Source of the DNA: Rickettsia tamurae
Lineage (GTDB): Bacteria > Pseudomonadota > Alphaproteobacteria > Rickettsiales > Rickettsiaceae
Reading direction: 5' to 3'
Assembly (NCBI RefSeq): GCF_000751075.1
Contig: NZ_CCMG01000002.1
Coordinates: 62,001-126,000 of the forward strand
DNA: 64,000 nt
The notes under the pieces were generated by a model. The model was not told where the DNA came from, searched no databases, and was given only the letters and a program-made list of their open reading frames with translations. The translations under genes and the position numbers were made by a program. Shown here piece after piece: positions 9,919 to 19,514 of this stretch. Each line of letters begins with the position of its first letter. Position 1 is the first letter of the stretch.

Positions 9919-10131
9919 TATTTCTTCTATTGGTTCTAATATATCCGCTTTTATCTCGGCTTTGTTTTTTAGCATACCAAATATTGAGATCTTTTTAGTA
10001 TTTATAGGTAATATTTGTGCTACTTCCCTATCTCTTTTGGTAATTATAATAGATTCCTTATCTGTTTGTAATTTTTCTATTATTTCAAGACAATGAGACT
10101 TAAATTGACTTATTGCTATTTTAGTAGCCAT
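9919..10131 (-). CDS. vapB: VapB/Phd-type antitoxin, reading into the vapC frame
   Basis: MATKIAISQFKSHCLEIIEK is the Phd/YefM-type DNA-binding N-terminus. IIITKRDREVAQILPI follows, then a C-terminal toxin-binding segment (IFGMLKNKAEIKADILEPIEE). The frame has no stop before the toxin: it runs directly into ECRTNNGLVLDTHVLLW. Removing one A from ATAATGG would give a normal antitoxin end (EEIWNAELIMV, then stop) overlapping a vapC start. I infer that a one-base insertion fused the two genes. Antitoxins of this family neutralise the toxin and repress their own operon. Confidence 0.75.
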
Positions 10132-10229
10132 TTTTATACTCTGAAAAAATAAAAGTATTATTATACTATAATAGTCAATTATATTTCTATTTATAACAAG
10201 CTAATAATTCTGTGGGAAAAATATCATAA

Positions 10230-10514
10230 ATTTATATTAAATATGAGTTTACCTTTGAAAATAGACTGAAACACGACGATTTAGAAGAAATTTATAGTGA
10301 ACTTTCTGATAAATTCCCTTACTGGGATCATACATTAGCTCCTTCTAAAACGATTGAAGTGACTTTTCCAGACAGAGATCCAGGATATTATGTTGTAGAA
10401 GTTGATTGGATAGTAGCCGACACACCACGTAAATTTGTTTCGTCGTTTATTGTTGAATATAAGGATGAGGTTACACCGATAGGTCTTAATACGAATGATG
10501 GAGAATGCCTTTAA
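10230..10514 (+). pseudogene. Remnant of a small unidentified gene
   Basis: An open frame of about 94 codons has no ATG in frame at its beginning. It reads YEFTFENRLKHDDLEEI, then FPYWDHTLAPSKTIEVTF and YYVVEVDWIVADTPRKFVS, ending DGECL. Its composition (acidic, Trp- and Tyr-containing) looks like real protein rather than noise. The start appears to have been lost. I recognise no family. Confidence 0.4.
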
Positions 10515-10521
10515 CGTTATT

Positions 10522-10615
10522 CCCGCATAGATAAGGTCTTGTTGCATGGATCGGTTTTCTTTCTGTTACGCTGTGACTTGATCACGGGATGACAGAGATG
10601 GAATCGATCCTTAAA
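10522..10615. repeat. Degenerate palindromic elements upstream of nrdA
   Basis: CTTGTTGCATGGATCGGTTTT and a decayed GTGACTTGATCACGGGATGAC palindrome are followed by GAATCGATCC, the partial right arm of the first. The rest of the gap to 10902 is AT-rich. I see no gene in it and cannot place the nrdA promoter firmly. Confidence 0.5.
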
Positions 10616-10902
10616 CTTATGCCTACGCAGAAATATAACTTGGAACCACGCAACGATGCCTTACTTCCACAGGATTAAGACTGCTTGTGCCTTAAGAAAG
10701 CATAACATTTGTAAAAACTATTCTATATAGTAATCAATGGTGATTTGTGTCAAGTCAAAAATCTAAAAAAAAAATAAATATTTATATTGAATAAATTATT
10801 ATTCTCGTGTCTACTTAGGTGAAGATTCTATACACTGAATATGGTGTCATTTTTTCAAAATAAGCATTATAAATAACGCCTACAACCCCATTAGTACCTA
10901 TA

Positions 10903-12726
10903 ATGAACACGCTTAAAAAAAACAAATTTCAAATAACTATAAACAACAACCATAACAATTTACTTACTCCTTTCGGTAAAGCTATTCTGCGAGATCGATA
11001 TCTTATGAAAGGTGAGGATTTTCAAGATTTATTTGCAAGAGTTTCTAGTTATTATGCCGAAAATAAACAGCATGCTCAGAAGTTATATGAATATATGAGT
11101 AAAATGTGGTTTATGCCGGCAACACCAATCTTAAGTAACGGCGGAACGGATAGGGGGCTTCCTATTTCATGCTTCTTGAATGAGACCGATGATAGCTTAG
11201 ACGATATAGTAAATTTATGGACGGAAAATGTTTGGCTTGCTGCACGCGGCGGCGGGATTGGAAGTTATTGGGGTAATGTTCGTTCTATTAATGAAGGGAT
11301 TCGTGATAAAGGTCATTCATCCGGTATTATACCGTTTATTAAAGTAATGGATTCTATGACTCTTGCTATTTCGCAAGGTTCTATTAGACGAGGTTCATCG
11401 GCTGTATATTTGCCTATTAATCACCCTGAAATTGAAGAATTTATCGATATAAGACGTCCGACAGGTGGGGATGTTAACCGTAAAGCTCTTAATATTCATC
11501 ACGGTATAGCTATAACCGATGAATTTATGAAAGCCGTTGAAAACAATAAGGATTTTGACCTTATTAGTCCTGCTACCAAAAAAGTCGTAAATAAAGTTAG
11601 AGCAAGAGATTTATGGGTTAAATTATTAACTACTAGAATAGAAACAGGTGAGCCTTACTTGTTATTTATCGATAGTGTTAATAAATCCATACCTGAGCAT
11701 CATAAAAAATTAGGGCTTCAAGTTAAAATGTCCAATCTTTGTAGCGAAATTACATTACCGACGGGAATTGATCATTTAGGAAAGTCAAGAACTGCTGTTT
11801 GCTGCCTTTCCTCTTTAAATTTAGAGTATTATGAAGAGTGGAAAGATGATAAAGAATTTATCCATTCTATTATGTTATTCCTTGATAATGTTTTAGAAGA
11901 CTTTATTAATAAAGCACCAGATACTATGGCAAGAGCTAAATATTCGGCTTTGCGTGAGCGAAGCGTTGGGCTTGGCGTAATGGGCTTCCACTCATTTTTG
12001 CAAGTGAAAAAAGTACCGGTAGAATCGGTTATGGCCAAAGTTTGGAATAAAAAAATATTTGAATATATATCTGCTGAAGCCGGTAAAGCCTCAATAGAAA
12101 TCGGTAAAGAAAAAGGAGTATGTCCTGATGCTCTAGATGCAGGAAGTAATGAACGATTTAGCAATAAAACCGCAATAGCACCTACCGCCTCAATTTCGGT
12201 AATAGCAGGTAATGCCTCACCCGGAATAGAGCCGTTTGCCGCTAATAGCTTTGTACAAAAGACTTTAACCGGTTCTTTTAACGTGCGTAACAAACATTTA
12301 GAAAAGTTATTAGAAGAGAAAGGATTTAATAATGATCAAGTCTGGTCTTCGATTGCAACACATGAAGGATCAGTGCAACATTTAACATTTTTATCCGAAG
12401 AAGAAAAACAGGTTTTCAAAACCGCTTACGAAATTGATCAGAATTGGCTAATTGAACTGGCAAGCGATCGTACTCCTTACATTACGCAAGCACAATCTTT
12501 AAACATCTTTTTACCGGGTAACATTAGTAAGAAATATTTAAATAATATTCATTTTAAAGCCTGGAAAAAAGGAGTAAAAAGTTTATATTACTGTAGATCC
12601 ACGTCAATACAACGAGCCGATAAAGTGTCGCATGATGTACTAAAAGCAGATTTTAAAGACTTAGAGAAACAAAACGATAAGTTAGTAGAAGCCGGTAACT
12701 ACGAAGAATGCTTAGCTTGTCAGTAA
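10903..12726 (+). CDS. nrdA: Ribonucleoside-diphosphate reductase, alpha subunit
   Basis: The class I ribonucleotide reductase large subunit reduces NDPs to dNDPs using a radical delivered by NrdB. The substrate-site redox pair is visible at Cys90 (RGLPISCFL) and in the [10 protein letters not shown] segment. The radical Cys and catalytic residues are in [10 protein letters not shown] (Cys280, Glu282). The Tyr-Tyr relay is in [10 protein letters not shown], and the C-terminal shuttle pair is CLAC (603 and 606). At 607 residues it is short because it begins almost directly at the R1 core ([14 protein letters not shown]) and lacks the N-terminal ATP-cone, so overall-activity feedback by dATP is probably absent. 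nrdB follows 1 kb downstream after an inserted Rpn-type gene. Confidence 0.96.
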   Translation: MNTLKKNKFQITINNNHNNLLTPFGKAILRDRYLMKGEDFQDLFARVSSYYAENKQHAQKLYEYMSKMWFMPATPILSNGGTDRGLPISCFLNETDDSLDDIVNLWTENVWLAARGGGIGSYWGNVRSINEGIRDKGHSSGIIPFIKVMDSMTLAISQGSIRRGSSAVYLPINHPEIEEFIDIRRPTGGDVNRKALNIHHGIAITDEFMKAVENNKDFDLISPATKKVVNKVRARDLWVKLLTTRIETGEPYLLFIDSVNKSIPEHHKKLGLQVKMSNLCSEITLPTGIDHLGKSRTAVCCLSSLNLEYYEEWKDDKEFIHSIMLFLDNVLEDFINKAPDTMARAKYSALRERSVGLGVMGFHSFLQVKKVPVESVMAKVWNKKIFEYISAEAGKASIEIGKEKGVCPDALDAGSNERFSNKTAIAPTASISVIAGNASPGIEPFAANSFVQKTLTGSFNVRNKHLEKLLEEKGFNNDQVWSSIATHEGSVQHLTFLSEEEKQVFKTAYEIDQNWLIELASDRTPYITQAQSLNIFLPGNISKKYLNNIHFKAWKKGVKSLYYCRSTSIQRADKVSHDVLKADFKDLEKQNDKLVEAGNYEECLACQ

Positions 12727-12739
12727 GTATAATATAACT

Positions 12740-13567
12740 ATGCAAAGATATTTAGACCCAACAAATGATGTAGCATTTAAAAAATTGTTTACGGATAAAA
12801 CAAGGTTACTAAGCTTTCTCAATAATATTATGAGGTTACCTGAAGAGTTAAGGATTATCGACCTTGAATATATTTCAAACGAACAAGTACCGGATTTAGG
12901 GCAGAATAAAAGGAGTATAGTAGACGTAAAAGTTAGAGATAACTCCGGCAATATTTATATTGTTGAGATGCAAAACGGCTATGCCGATGCCTTTTTAGCA
13001 AGAGTACAATTTTACGGTTGTATAGCATTTTCTTCGCAATTAAAAAGAGGAAAAGAATATGCTGATCTAGCTCCTGTAGTAATGGTAGTAATTACTTCTG
13101 GATTTCAGGCATTACCCGAGGAAAAAGAATGTATTAGCTATCATCAAACTATTAATGTCGGTAACGGTGAGCATCAACTTAAATGCTTGTCTTACGTATT
13201 TGTTGAATTAGACAAATTTACCAAAGAAGCAGATGAGTTAGAAAGCTTAGAAGATGATTGGTTATATATGATGGCTAAATTCGATAGAGCCAAAGAACCC
13301 CCGAAACATACAAAAGATGAAATAGTATTATCAGCCTATAAAACTATTGAACAATTTAACTGGAGCGAAGCAGAATATGATAATTATATTAAAGCGATGC
13401 TTACTGCTCAAACGGAAGAGTTAAATCAAAAAAGTAAATATAATGAGGGGAAAGCTGATGGGAAAATTGAAATAGCAAAAAAAATGCTAATTAAAGGAAT
13501 GTTGCTAGAAGATATTATTGAGCTTACAGAATTATCTCCGGAAGAGATAGAAAAGCTAAAAGAATAG
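12740..13567 (+). CDS. Rpn family PD-(D/E)XK nuclease / putative transposase
   Basis: The 275-residue protein begins [20 protein letters not shown], the hallmark N-terminus of the Rpn/PD-(D/E)XK transposase family (Pfam PF12784 type). The nuclease core is seen as [20 protein letters not shown] (D...ExQ). The C-terminal tail has the family's [19 protein letters not shown] and an EIEKLKE ending. Such proteins are RecA-independent recombination-promoting endonucleases. It lies 14 bp after nrdA and on the same strand, so it has been inserted into the nrd operon without stopping transcription. It looks intact. Confidence 0.9.
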   Translation: MQRYLDPTNDVAFKKLFTDKTRLLSFLNNIMRLPEELRIIDLEYISNEQVPDLGQNKRSIVDVKVRDNSGNIYIVEMQNGYADAFLARVQFYGCIAFSSQLKRGKEYADLAPVVMVVITSGFQALPEEKECISYHQTINVGNGEHQLKCLSYVFVELDKFTKEADELESLEDDWLYMMAKFDRAKEPPKHTKDEIVLSAYKTIEQFNWSEAEYDNYIKAMLTAQTEELNQKSKYNEGKADGKIEIAKKMLIKGMLLEDIIELTELSPEEIEKLKE

Positions 13568-13570
13568 AAT

Positions 13571-13742
13571 ATGAAACAATACATAGATGTGACACCAAAT
13601 CAAAAAAGTAAGTATACGAAGGTAGAGCTGAAAGCGAAATTGAAGCAGCAAAAAACGCATTACTTGAGGGAATTGATATAAATACTATATCAAGAATAAC
13701 GGGGTTATCAGTTACGGAAATAGAAAAATTAAAAGAAAAATT
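13571..13742 (+). pseudogene. C-terminal remnant of a second Rpn-family gene
   Basis: A short piece beginning MKQYIDVTPNQKSKY is frameshifted into YEGRAESEIEAAKNALLEGI and DINTISRITGLSVTEIEKL. The pattern matches the tail of the preceding complete gene ([16 protein letters not shown] ... [14 protein letters not shown]). It looks like a duplicated or second insertion of which only the tail survives. It ends directly at the nrdB start, whose ATG lies inside its last codons. Confidence 0.7.
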
Positions 13743-14726
13743 ATGTCATTACTTGATGCAAGTCCAATTTATAAACCGTTTTCATATCCATGGGCATATG
13801 AAGCTTGGCACACTCAACAAAAAATTCATTGGTTACCGGAAGAAGTACCGCTTGCCGACGATGTTAAAGATTGGAAATATAACTTAACTCCAGGGGAAAA
13901 ACATCTATTAACGCAAATATTTCGTTTTTTTACACAGGCAGATATTGAAGTGAATAATTGCTATATGAAGCATTATTCACGAGTATTTAAACCGACTGAA
14001 ATATTAATGATGTTATCGGCATTTTCTAATATGGAAACGGTACATATTGCAGCATATTCACATTTACTTGATACGGTAGGTATGCCGGAAGTAGAATATT
14101 CAGCATTTCTTAAATATAAGGAAATGAAAGACAAGTATGATTATATGCAGCAATTCGGAGTGGATACCAAAGAAGATATAGCAACTACACTCGCAGTATT
14201 TGGAGCTTTTACTGAAGGATTACAGCTATTTGCTTCTTTTGCGATCATGCTTAATTTTCCTCGTTTTAATAAAATGAAAGGTATGGGTCAGATTATTGCT
14301 TGGTCAGTGCGTGATGAAACGCTTCATACTAATTCAATCATTACTCTGTTTAAGACTTTTGTAAGAGAAAACCCTGAAGTTTGGACGGAAACGCTGCGTA
14401 AACGTATCTATGAAGCTTGTACGACTATTGTGCATTTTGAGGATGCCTTTATTGAACTTGCTTTTGAAGTTGGTGGTATTGAGGGGTTAACGGCATATGA
14501 AGTAAGACAATATATTCGTTATATTGCCGACCGTCGTTTAATGCAGCTAGGACTCAAAGATGTATATTTGGTAAATCATAACCCGCTTCCTTGGCTTGAT
14601 GAAATGCTAAACGGAGTCGAACATACGAACTTTTTTGAAAATAGAGCAACTGAATATTCAAAAGCAGCGACTACCGGTTCATGGGAAGAAGTATTCACTG
14701 AGATGGACGCCAAAAGCGGAGGCTAA
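13743..14726 (+). CDS. nrdB: Ribonucleoside-diphosphate reductase, beta subunit
   Basis: The 327-residue diiron subunit generates and stores the radical for NrdA. Metal ligands are visible with class Ia spacing: Asp67 (FFTQADIEV), Glu98 and His101 (NMETVHIAAY), and later Glu residues in FGAFTEGLQLF and RDETLHTN. Tyr105, four residues after His101, is the expected radical tyrosine. The C-terminus lies in TGSWEEVFTEMDAKSGG. The immediate upstream sequence is the Rpn-gene remnant, so its native leader has been replaced. Confidence 0.95.
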   Translation: MSLLDASPIYKPFSYPWAYEAWHTQQKIHWLPEEVPLADDVKDWKYNLTPGEKHLLTQIFRFFTQADIEVNNCYMKHYSRVFKPTEILMMLSAFSNMETVHIAAYSHLLDTVGMPEVEYSAFLKYKEMKDKYDYMQQFGVDTKEDIATTLAVFGAFTEGLQLFASFAIMLNFPRFNKMKGMGQIIAWSVRDETLHTNSIITLFKTFVRENPEVWTETLRKRIYEACTTIVHFEDAFIELAFEVGGIEGLTAYEVRQYIRYIADRRLMQLGLKDVYLVNHNPLPWLDEMLNGVEHTNFFENRATEYSKAATTGSWEEVFTEMDAKSGG

Positions 14727-14737
14727 ATAATATACTC

Positions 14738-14815
14738 AGATAGAACTTGAAAAATTGGCAGCAATGTCTTGTAAGTCCTCGGATGCTGAACGTATTGTGT
14801 CGAAGTATACATATT
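14738..14815. repeat. Decayed palindromic-element fragment after nrdB
   Basis: AGAACTTGAAAAATTGGCAGC and following bases resemble the left half of the element at 58214-58318 (TTTGAAAAATTGGCAGCG). The right arm is missing. The remainder of the gap to 14905 is A/T-rich with no gene. Confidence 0.4.
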
Positions 14816-14905
14816 AACAACAAAAAAAAATTAAAAATACCTAATCTTTATTTTTAAAAATTTTTTAAAATAGATTTAAAATATTTAAAAATTTCGAGTA
14901 ATTTT

Positions 14906-17773
14906 ATGGCTGTTATAAAAAATAAAAACTATCAAAAAGTTGTAGAAAAAGTTTTATCTTCTTCTAAAGCTAATAAAGTACTAAAGAGTGCAATTAAGGA
15001 CTTATCGTCTTCAAAAGGTATAAGCTTAAGAACGATGTTACTCGGAGCAAGATTTGTTTTAACTAATCCTGTAAATACTTATAATCTTGTTAAGCTTGCT
15101 AACTCTTCTAAGATATATCTTGATCTGGAATTTCAAAAATCACTTCTTGAAAAATCTTCAATATGGGAATTTTTAAAAAAACATTCAGATGATTTGCCTA
15201 AAATAGGTCAAATCTTAGCAAATGCGGGCTTTAGAGAATTTCAAGATAAGAGTGCTTTAGATCAAAAGGGACTCGAAATACTAAAAGAATGTTTTAAAAA
15301 TGAAAAAGTACTTAAAAAACTTCAAGAAATTGCAGTTGAAGTAAAGCAAGAGCTACCGGACTGGAATAAAGTGACTTCTAGAAGTTTGGATATGCTGGTT
15401 ACCGATAAAAACTTCAAAAAATTCTTTAATGAAAAGAGCGAAGATATTACGAATTATATACGTACCGGAGCAACTGAAATACTTCCAAGCGATTATATAA
15501 AAACTTTTGATGATATATTACAAAAACCTGAAAAGAAAAATTTATATTCATTAGTTATAAAAATATTTAATGAACATCCTGATTTTAAGCAAGAACTAGC
15601 TAAAAATATAAATAATACTCATTCTCTAAAAAGATTTAACAAACTATCTCCTGAAAAACAAATAATTATTGAAAATTTCTTAGCAGAAGCAAAAGAACAA
15701 GCTAAACCTTTCTTAAAAGAACATTTTGAAAGCTACAAAATCGATCTTAAAATTTTAGATATTATTCCTACTTTATTAAATAAAATTCCTGAGACAAAAG
15801 AAATTTTTGATACTCTTAATGCTCCAAATCAAGGTGTAATGATATCTCTTGAGAAATCCTTAGAAATGGTAGCGGGTGATGATAAATTAAAAAGTTTTTT
15901 TGCTAATAATAAAACAATCTTACCAAATATTGCTTTAGGTATTATTGAAAATACTCCTAGCGTACAAAGCATAACAAAAGAATATAATTTTGATAAACAA
16001 ATGCTTAGTATAGTAGGCGAAGTTATGTCAAAGCCGGAAATTGCTCATGAGATTATTGTAGACTTAAATAAAGGCGATTATATGAGTTTAATCGGTAATA
16101 TAATCTCTGCCCTTAATGATCCTTCATTTAAATTAAAAGATGTATTAATAGACCAAAGTAAAGAAGGTCTATTTGATAATTTAATTACAGGAGTTTTAGA
16201 ACAAGATGAAAAAAATAGCCAAACTATAAAACAACAACTTATAAATTATGGTCTAGAAGTGAGTGATGTTACAAAGCTAACTAGCATAATGCCTATATTA
16301 CTTGATAAACCTGAATCATTAAAAAAGGTTTTTCGAGATTTTATTAAAGGCGATTATACGGGAATGGCAAAAGAATTAATAGCTTTAACTAAAGACAATC
16401 CTGAAATTAAAAAATATTTAAATAATAATAGAGAAATATTTGCAAGTATTTTAGATAAAACTTTAGTGGACATACCAGGTATAAATAACCTTGATAAGAA
16501 AGAATTATATAATGTACTTCCATCAATGTTAAACCATCCTGATGAATTAGTTAAAGTTATAGAAGAGGTTGAAAAAAGTAATTATCGTGAGGCTGTTAGT
16601 GCTATATATAATCTAGCTCAAAAAACAAATTATTTTGAAGGGCAATTGCCGAATATTATAAAAGCAGGTTTTAGCTATGCTACTGAAAAAGTAAAAGACG
16701 TATTTAGTCCATCACAAGATTTTAAAGATAAAACTATAGATGAAATTACTCTTAGAAATAATTTAAATAAAATACAAAATGGAAAATTCAGCTTAAAGGG
16801 AGCTATATTAGTAGGTAATTTATCTAATATCGACTTCTCAGGCGTATCATTAAAAAATGCAGATTTAACTAAAGTAACTTCTTTAAAAGATTGTAATTTT
16901 AAAAATACTAATTTAACAGGTGCTAAATTACCTGATAATTTAATGCTACTTACTGATACTTACAATCTTGATAAGGCTATCCCTCCTTTAGTACCTAAAC
17001 TAATTAAAGAACAACAAGCAAAATTAATTGATAAGGCAATTGATAAAGTATTTTTACAAATACAAGCTGAAGGAAAAAGAAATTTACTTAGTAAAAAAGA
17101 ATTTGTTCAACAGGTAAAAATATTATATGAAGAAAATCAAACGATTAAAGACTATATTATAGAAAAACTAAATTCACTACCTATGAATATGGTTACTAAC
17201 CTAGCTACTCCTAAAACAAATCAATATAAACATATTACAAATCATGTAAATTCTCCATTACAAATATTAAACCCTTTATATGAAAATATTGCAAATAAAC
17301 AAGATATTAAGAGTAATTTATTAGCAAATATTTTAAGCGAGAAAATATCACAAAAACTTTTTGATAAAGGTGATAATAGAGGTGAAGATTTTTACATGAT
17401 TAATCAGATGCTAAAACCTATCGTTTCTGAATATTCTAAAGAGAATCCCGATAATATAAATAATTTTTTAGAGCCGAAAAATCTAGAAAAGTTAGCAAGT
17501 AATATTGCCTCTACTTTAAATTCTAAATCTAAATATACTTGGGCAGGCACTATTATCGGTGGAATTTATTTACCAAAAGAAATCTTCAATGAACAGTTAA
17601 AAGATAACTTTAAAAATGAGTTTGAAAATATTAATAAATTAAATATTTTAAAAGAAGCACAAGGTATCGTCTCAAATTTAAATAGTAAGATTAATATTGT
17701 AGGATCTAAGACAAATGCACTTTCCATTACTTCTATTTCTAATAATAAAAAGAAAGAAGAAATACATAGATAA
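14906..17773 (+). CDS. Large Rickettsia hypothetical protein with a pentapeptide-repeat segment
   Basis: The 955-residue, Lys/Asn/Leu-rich protein is largely predicted helical. The middle holds several loosely repeated blocks of about 100 residues with recurring phrases (IIPTLLNKIPE, IMPILLDKPES, VLPSMLNHPDE, each followed by a LKKV/LVKV helix and a GDY/SNY segment), suggesting an internal helical repeat. Around residues 640-680 is a short pentapeptide-repeat run (FSLKGAILVGNLSNIDFSGV, LKNADLTKVTS, NFKNTNLTGAKL). No signal peptide or clear membrane span is seen. Its family is familiar only as an uncharacterised rickettsial protein; a host-directed role is possible but not shown. It stands alone between nrdB and miaA. 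Confidence 0.85.
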   Translation: MAVIKNKNYQKVVEKVLSSSKANKVLKSAIKDLSSSKGISLRTMLLGARFVLTNPVNTYNLVKLANSSKIYLDLEFQKSLLEKSSIWEFLKKHSDDLPKIGQILANAGFREFQDKSALDQKGLEILKECFKNEKVLKKLQEIAVEVKQELPDWNKVTSRSLDMLVTDKNFKKFFNEKSEDITNYIRTGATEILPSDYIKTFDDILQKPEKKNLYSLVIKIFNEHPDFKQELAKNINNTHSLKRFNKLSPEKQIIIENFLAEAKEQAKPFLKEHFESYKIDLKILDIIPTLLNKIPETKEIFDTLNAPNQGVMISLEKSLEMVAGDDKLKSFFANNKTILPNIALGIIENTPSVQSITKEYNFDKQMLSIVGEVMSKPEIAHEIIVDLNKGDYMSLIGNIISALNDPSFKLKDVLIDQSKEGLFDNLITGVLEQDEKNSQTIKQQLINYGLEVSDVTKLTSIMPILLDKPESLKKVFRDFIKGDYTGMAKELIALTKDNPEIKKYLNNNREIFASILDKTLVDIPGINNLDKKELYNVLPSMLNHPDELVKVIEEVEKSNYREAVSAIYNLAQKTNYFEGQLPNIIKAGFSYATEKVKDVFSPSQDFKDKTIDEITLRNNLNKIQNGKFSLKGAILVGNLSNIDFSGVSLKNADLTKVTSLKDCNFKNTNLTGAKLPDNLMLLTDTYNLDKAIPPLVPKLIKEQQAKLIDKAIDKVFLQIQAEGKRNLLSKKEFVQQVKILYEENQTIKDYIIEKLNSLPMNMVTNLATPKTNQYKHITNHVNSPLQILNPLYENIANKQDIKSNLLANILSEKISQKLFDKGDNRGEDFYMINQMLKPIVSEYSKENPDNINNFLEPKNLEKLASNIASTLNSKSKYTWAGTIIGGIYLPKEIFNEQLKDNFKNEFENINKLNILKEAQGIVSNLNSKINIVGSKTNALSITSISNNKKKEEIHR

Positions 17774-17817
17774 CGCATTAATTATGGCTAAAGCGAGATA
17801 AAAAAGATATAAAAACT

Positions 17818-17893
17818 GTCATACTGGGACTTGTTCCCGGTATCCAGAAAACCTTAAAAAGTTTTGGATCCCATGATCAAGCCACGGGATGAC
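17818..17893. repeat. Rickettsia palindromic element between a + gene and miaA
   Basis: GTCATACTGGGACTTGTTCCCGGTATCCAG-type left half and TGGATCCCATGATCAAGCCACGGGATGAC-type right half form a long inverted repeat. It lies between the converging 955-residue gene and miaA, where its RNA hairpin could serve as a terminator. Confidence 0.85.
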
Positions 17894-17923
17894 AAATTAA
17901 TAGCATACCATTTTTATTTAACC

Positions 17924-18979
17924 CTAGCTATAGTACGTAAAATTTCTTAATATTTGTGCAAACTCTTCTTGGTTAGAATATTCTAATGTGGTTTTATCTT
18001 GTATCTGATTTTTAAACCAAGTAACTTGTCTTTTAGCATACTGACGGGTTCGTATTTGAGCTGCATTTAAAGCCTCATCTAAAGTGAGATTGCCGTTTAA
18101 ATAAGCTAAAATTTCTTTTATCCCTACTGCTTTTAAATTCGAATAATGTTGTGGGGTGAATTGTCTTTTTATTAAAGCAATTTCGTCAATTGCCCCTTCT
18201 TTAAATATCTTATCTAAACGCTCATCACATGTTTTATACAAAAATTTTCGCTCAGGATTTAAGAAGATAATTTTGAAATTAAAATCAGATAAGATTTGTT
18301 CTTTTGGCAAGGTTTGAAAGGAAAAAATAGATTTACCGGTTTGCATGAATATTTCATAAGCTCTAATTAAACGTTGAGTATCATTTTGATTTATTTTAGA
18401 AGCAGTAAGCGGGTCAAGCTTCTCTAATTTATTCCATAATTCTATATTGCCTATTTTACTATGCAATTCTCTAACTTCTTTGCGTAAATCCTCCATTATA
18501 TCAGGAATATTATTATAGCCAAAAACTAGAGAATTGATATATAAGCCCGTTCCTCCTATTAATATGGGTAGTTTCCCCCTGCCGGTTATTTCTTTTATTT
18601 TTTCTGTCGCAAGTTTTAGATATTTTATTACCGAGAAATCTTCTGTAATTGATAGAAAATTATATAAATGGTAAGTAACTTCAGTTTTATAGCTTTTCGG
18701 AGGGGAGGCGGTAATGATAGGAATTTCCTTATAAACCTGCATTGAGTCGATATTAATGATTTCGCCGTTATAAGCTTTAGCCAATTCATGCCCTAAATAA
18801 GACTTCCCGCTAGCAGTCGGCCCGCATAATATAAATATACTCAAATGATTTGAAGAATTGTTTCTGCAAAACTTCGGAGGACTCGCATGCTCACCTATTA
18901 AGTATAGGCTGTGCGTGCTCGCTCCTCGTTTTACATTCCAATTCTTCAAATCATTTGAGTATATTTCTTCCTTTGTCAC
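17924..18979 (-). CDS. miaA: tRNA dimethylallyltransferase with an in-frame palindromic insert
   Basis: MiaA adds a dimethylallyl group to A37 of tRNAs reading UNN codons. The P-loop GPTASGKS, the [14 protein letters not shown] region, [20 protein letters not shown] and [12 protein letters not shown] are intact, and the C-terminus has [16 protein letters not shown]. Normal MiaA starts just before the P-loop. Here MTKEE is followed by about 43 residues (roughly 6-48) encoded by an RPE, then [13 protein letters not shown]. The total of 351 residues exceeds the usual 300-310 by about that amount. The frame remains open, so the enzyme is probably made with an extended N-terminal arm. Confidence 0.92.
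   Translation of the reverse strand: MTKEEIYSNDLKNWNVKRGASTHSLYLIGEHASPPKFCRNNSSNHLSIFILCGPTASGKSYLGHELAKAYNGEIINIDSMQVYKEIPIITASPPKSYKTEVTYHLYNFLSITEDFSVIKYLKLATEKIKEITGRGKLPILIGGTGLYINSLVFGYNNIPDIMEDLRKEVRELHSKIGNIELWNKLEKLDPLTASKINQNDTQRLIRAYEIFMQTGKSIFSFQTLPKEQILSDFNFKIIFLNPERKFLYKTCDERLDKIFKEGAIDEIALIKRQFTPQHYSNLKAVGIKEILAYLNGNLTLDEALNAAQIRTRQYAKRQVTWFKNQIQDKTTLEYSNQEEFAQILRNFTYYS
18838..18963. repeat. Palindromic element inside the miaA reading frame
   Basis: Arms CTCAAATGATTTGAAGAATTG and its complement CAATTCTTCAAATCATTTGAG are essentially perfect. The element keeps miaA open and is of the same general type as the one overlapping folD. Confidence 0.9.
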
Positions 18980-19006
18980 TTGTTTAAACTATTTCATGTA
19001 TTCGGT

Positions 19007-19074
19007 GTCATACCGTGGCTTGACCACGGTATGACAACAAAAAGTACTGGATTCCCGCTTTTAGCTAGGAATGA
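19007..19074. repeat. Short palindromic elements upstream of miaA
   Basis: A near-perfect 29-base palindrome (GTCATACCGTGG / CCACGGTATGAC around TTGA) is followed by the right arm of a GTCATTCC-type element (GGATTCCCGCTTTTAGCTAG, GAATGACAT). Confidence 0.8.
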
Positions 19075-19085
19075 CATTAATACCC

Positions 19086-19443
19086 TTAAACGATTTCATC
19101 AGTATTAATAGTATTTCCTAAAGTCTTAGTATTAGCATTACTATCTGCCGGTCCACTAAATATTATTGTACCAAATTTGTTGTCATAACTAAAGTTGGAC
19201 TAAGCCTGCGTCATTGTAGTCAAGAACTAAACTATTTAGACCGTTAGATGCTGTTACATCACTGTTAAGTTTAAAAATAAGAGGATCATTAGTAGGCTCA
19301 AGGTCTTTATTTTTTATTACCAATGGTGCCTTGTTGGTAATGTTAATATTTAATGTATTTGCACCTGTTGCCGTTATTGTAACTAATTTAGTATCAACAG
19401 ATGATGTATCGATTAGGTCTGTTGTATATGAGATTTTAAACAT
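19086..19443 (-). pseudogene. Small beta-rich hypothetical protein, frameshifted
   Basis: MFKISYTTDLIDTSSVDTKL continues for 84 residues and stops after DYNDAGLVQL. The following frame carries NFSYDNKFGTIIFSGPADSN and TKTLGNTINTDEIV to a stop at 19086. Together they make about 118 residues broken by one indel near 19190. Alternating hydrophobic and Thr/Asn residues suggest beta structure. A ribosome binding site (AGGAAAAATA) precedes the ATG at 19443. I know no function. Confidence 0.55.
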
Positions 19444-19514
19444 ATTATTTTTCCTTTATATTAATTTAATGTAAGAAAAATATATAAAATAATACTTTAG
19501 AAAGCAATAATTTT

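Noticed and set aside
10335..10547. A 70-residue minus-strand frame
   Set aside because: The plus-strand frame over the same bases has more protein-like composition; this one begins in an RPE fragment.
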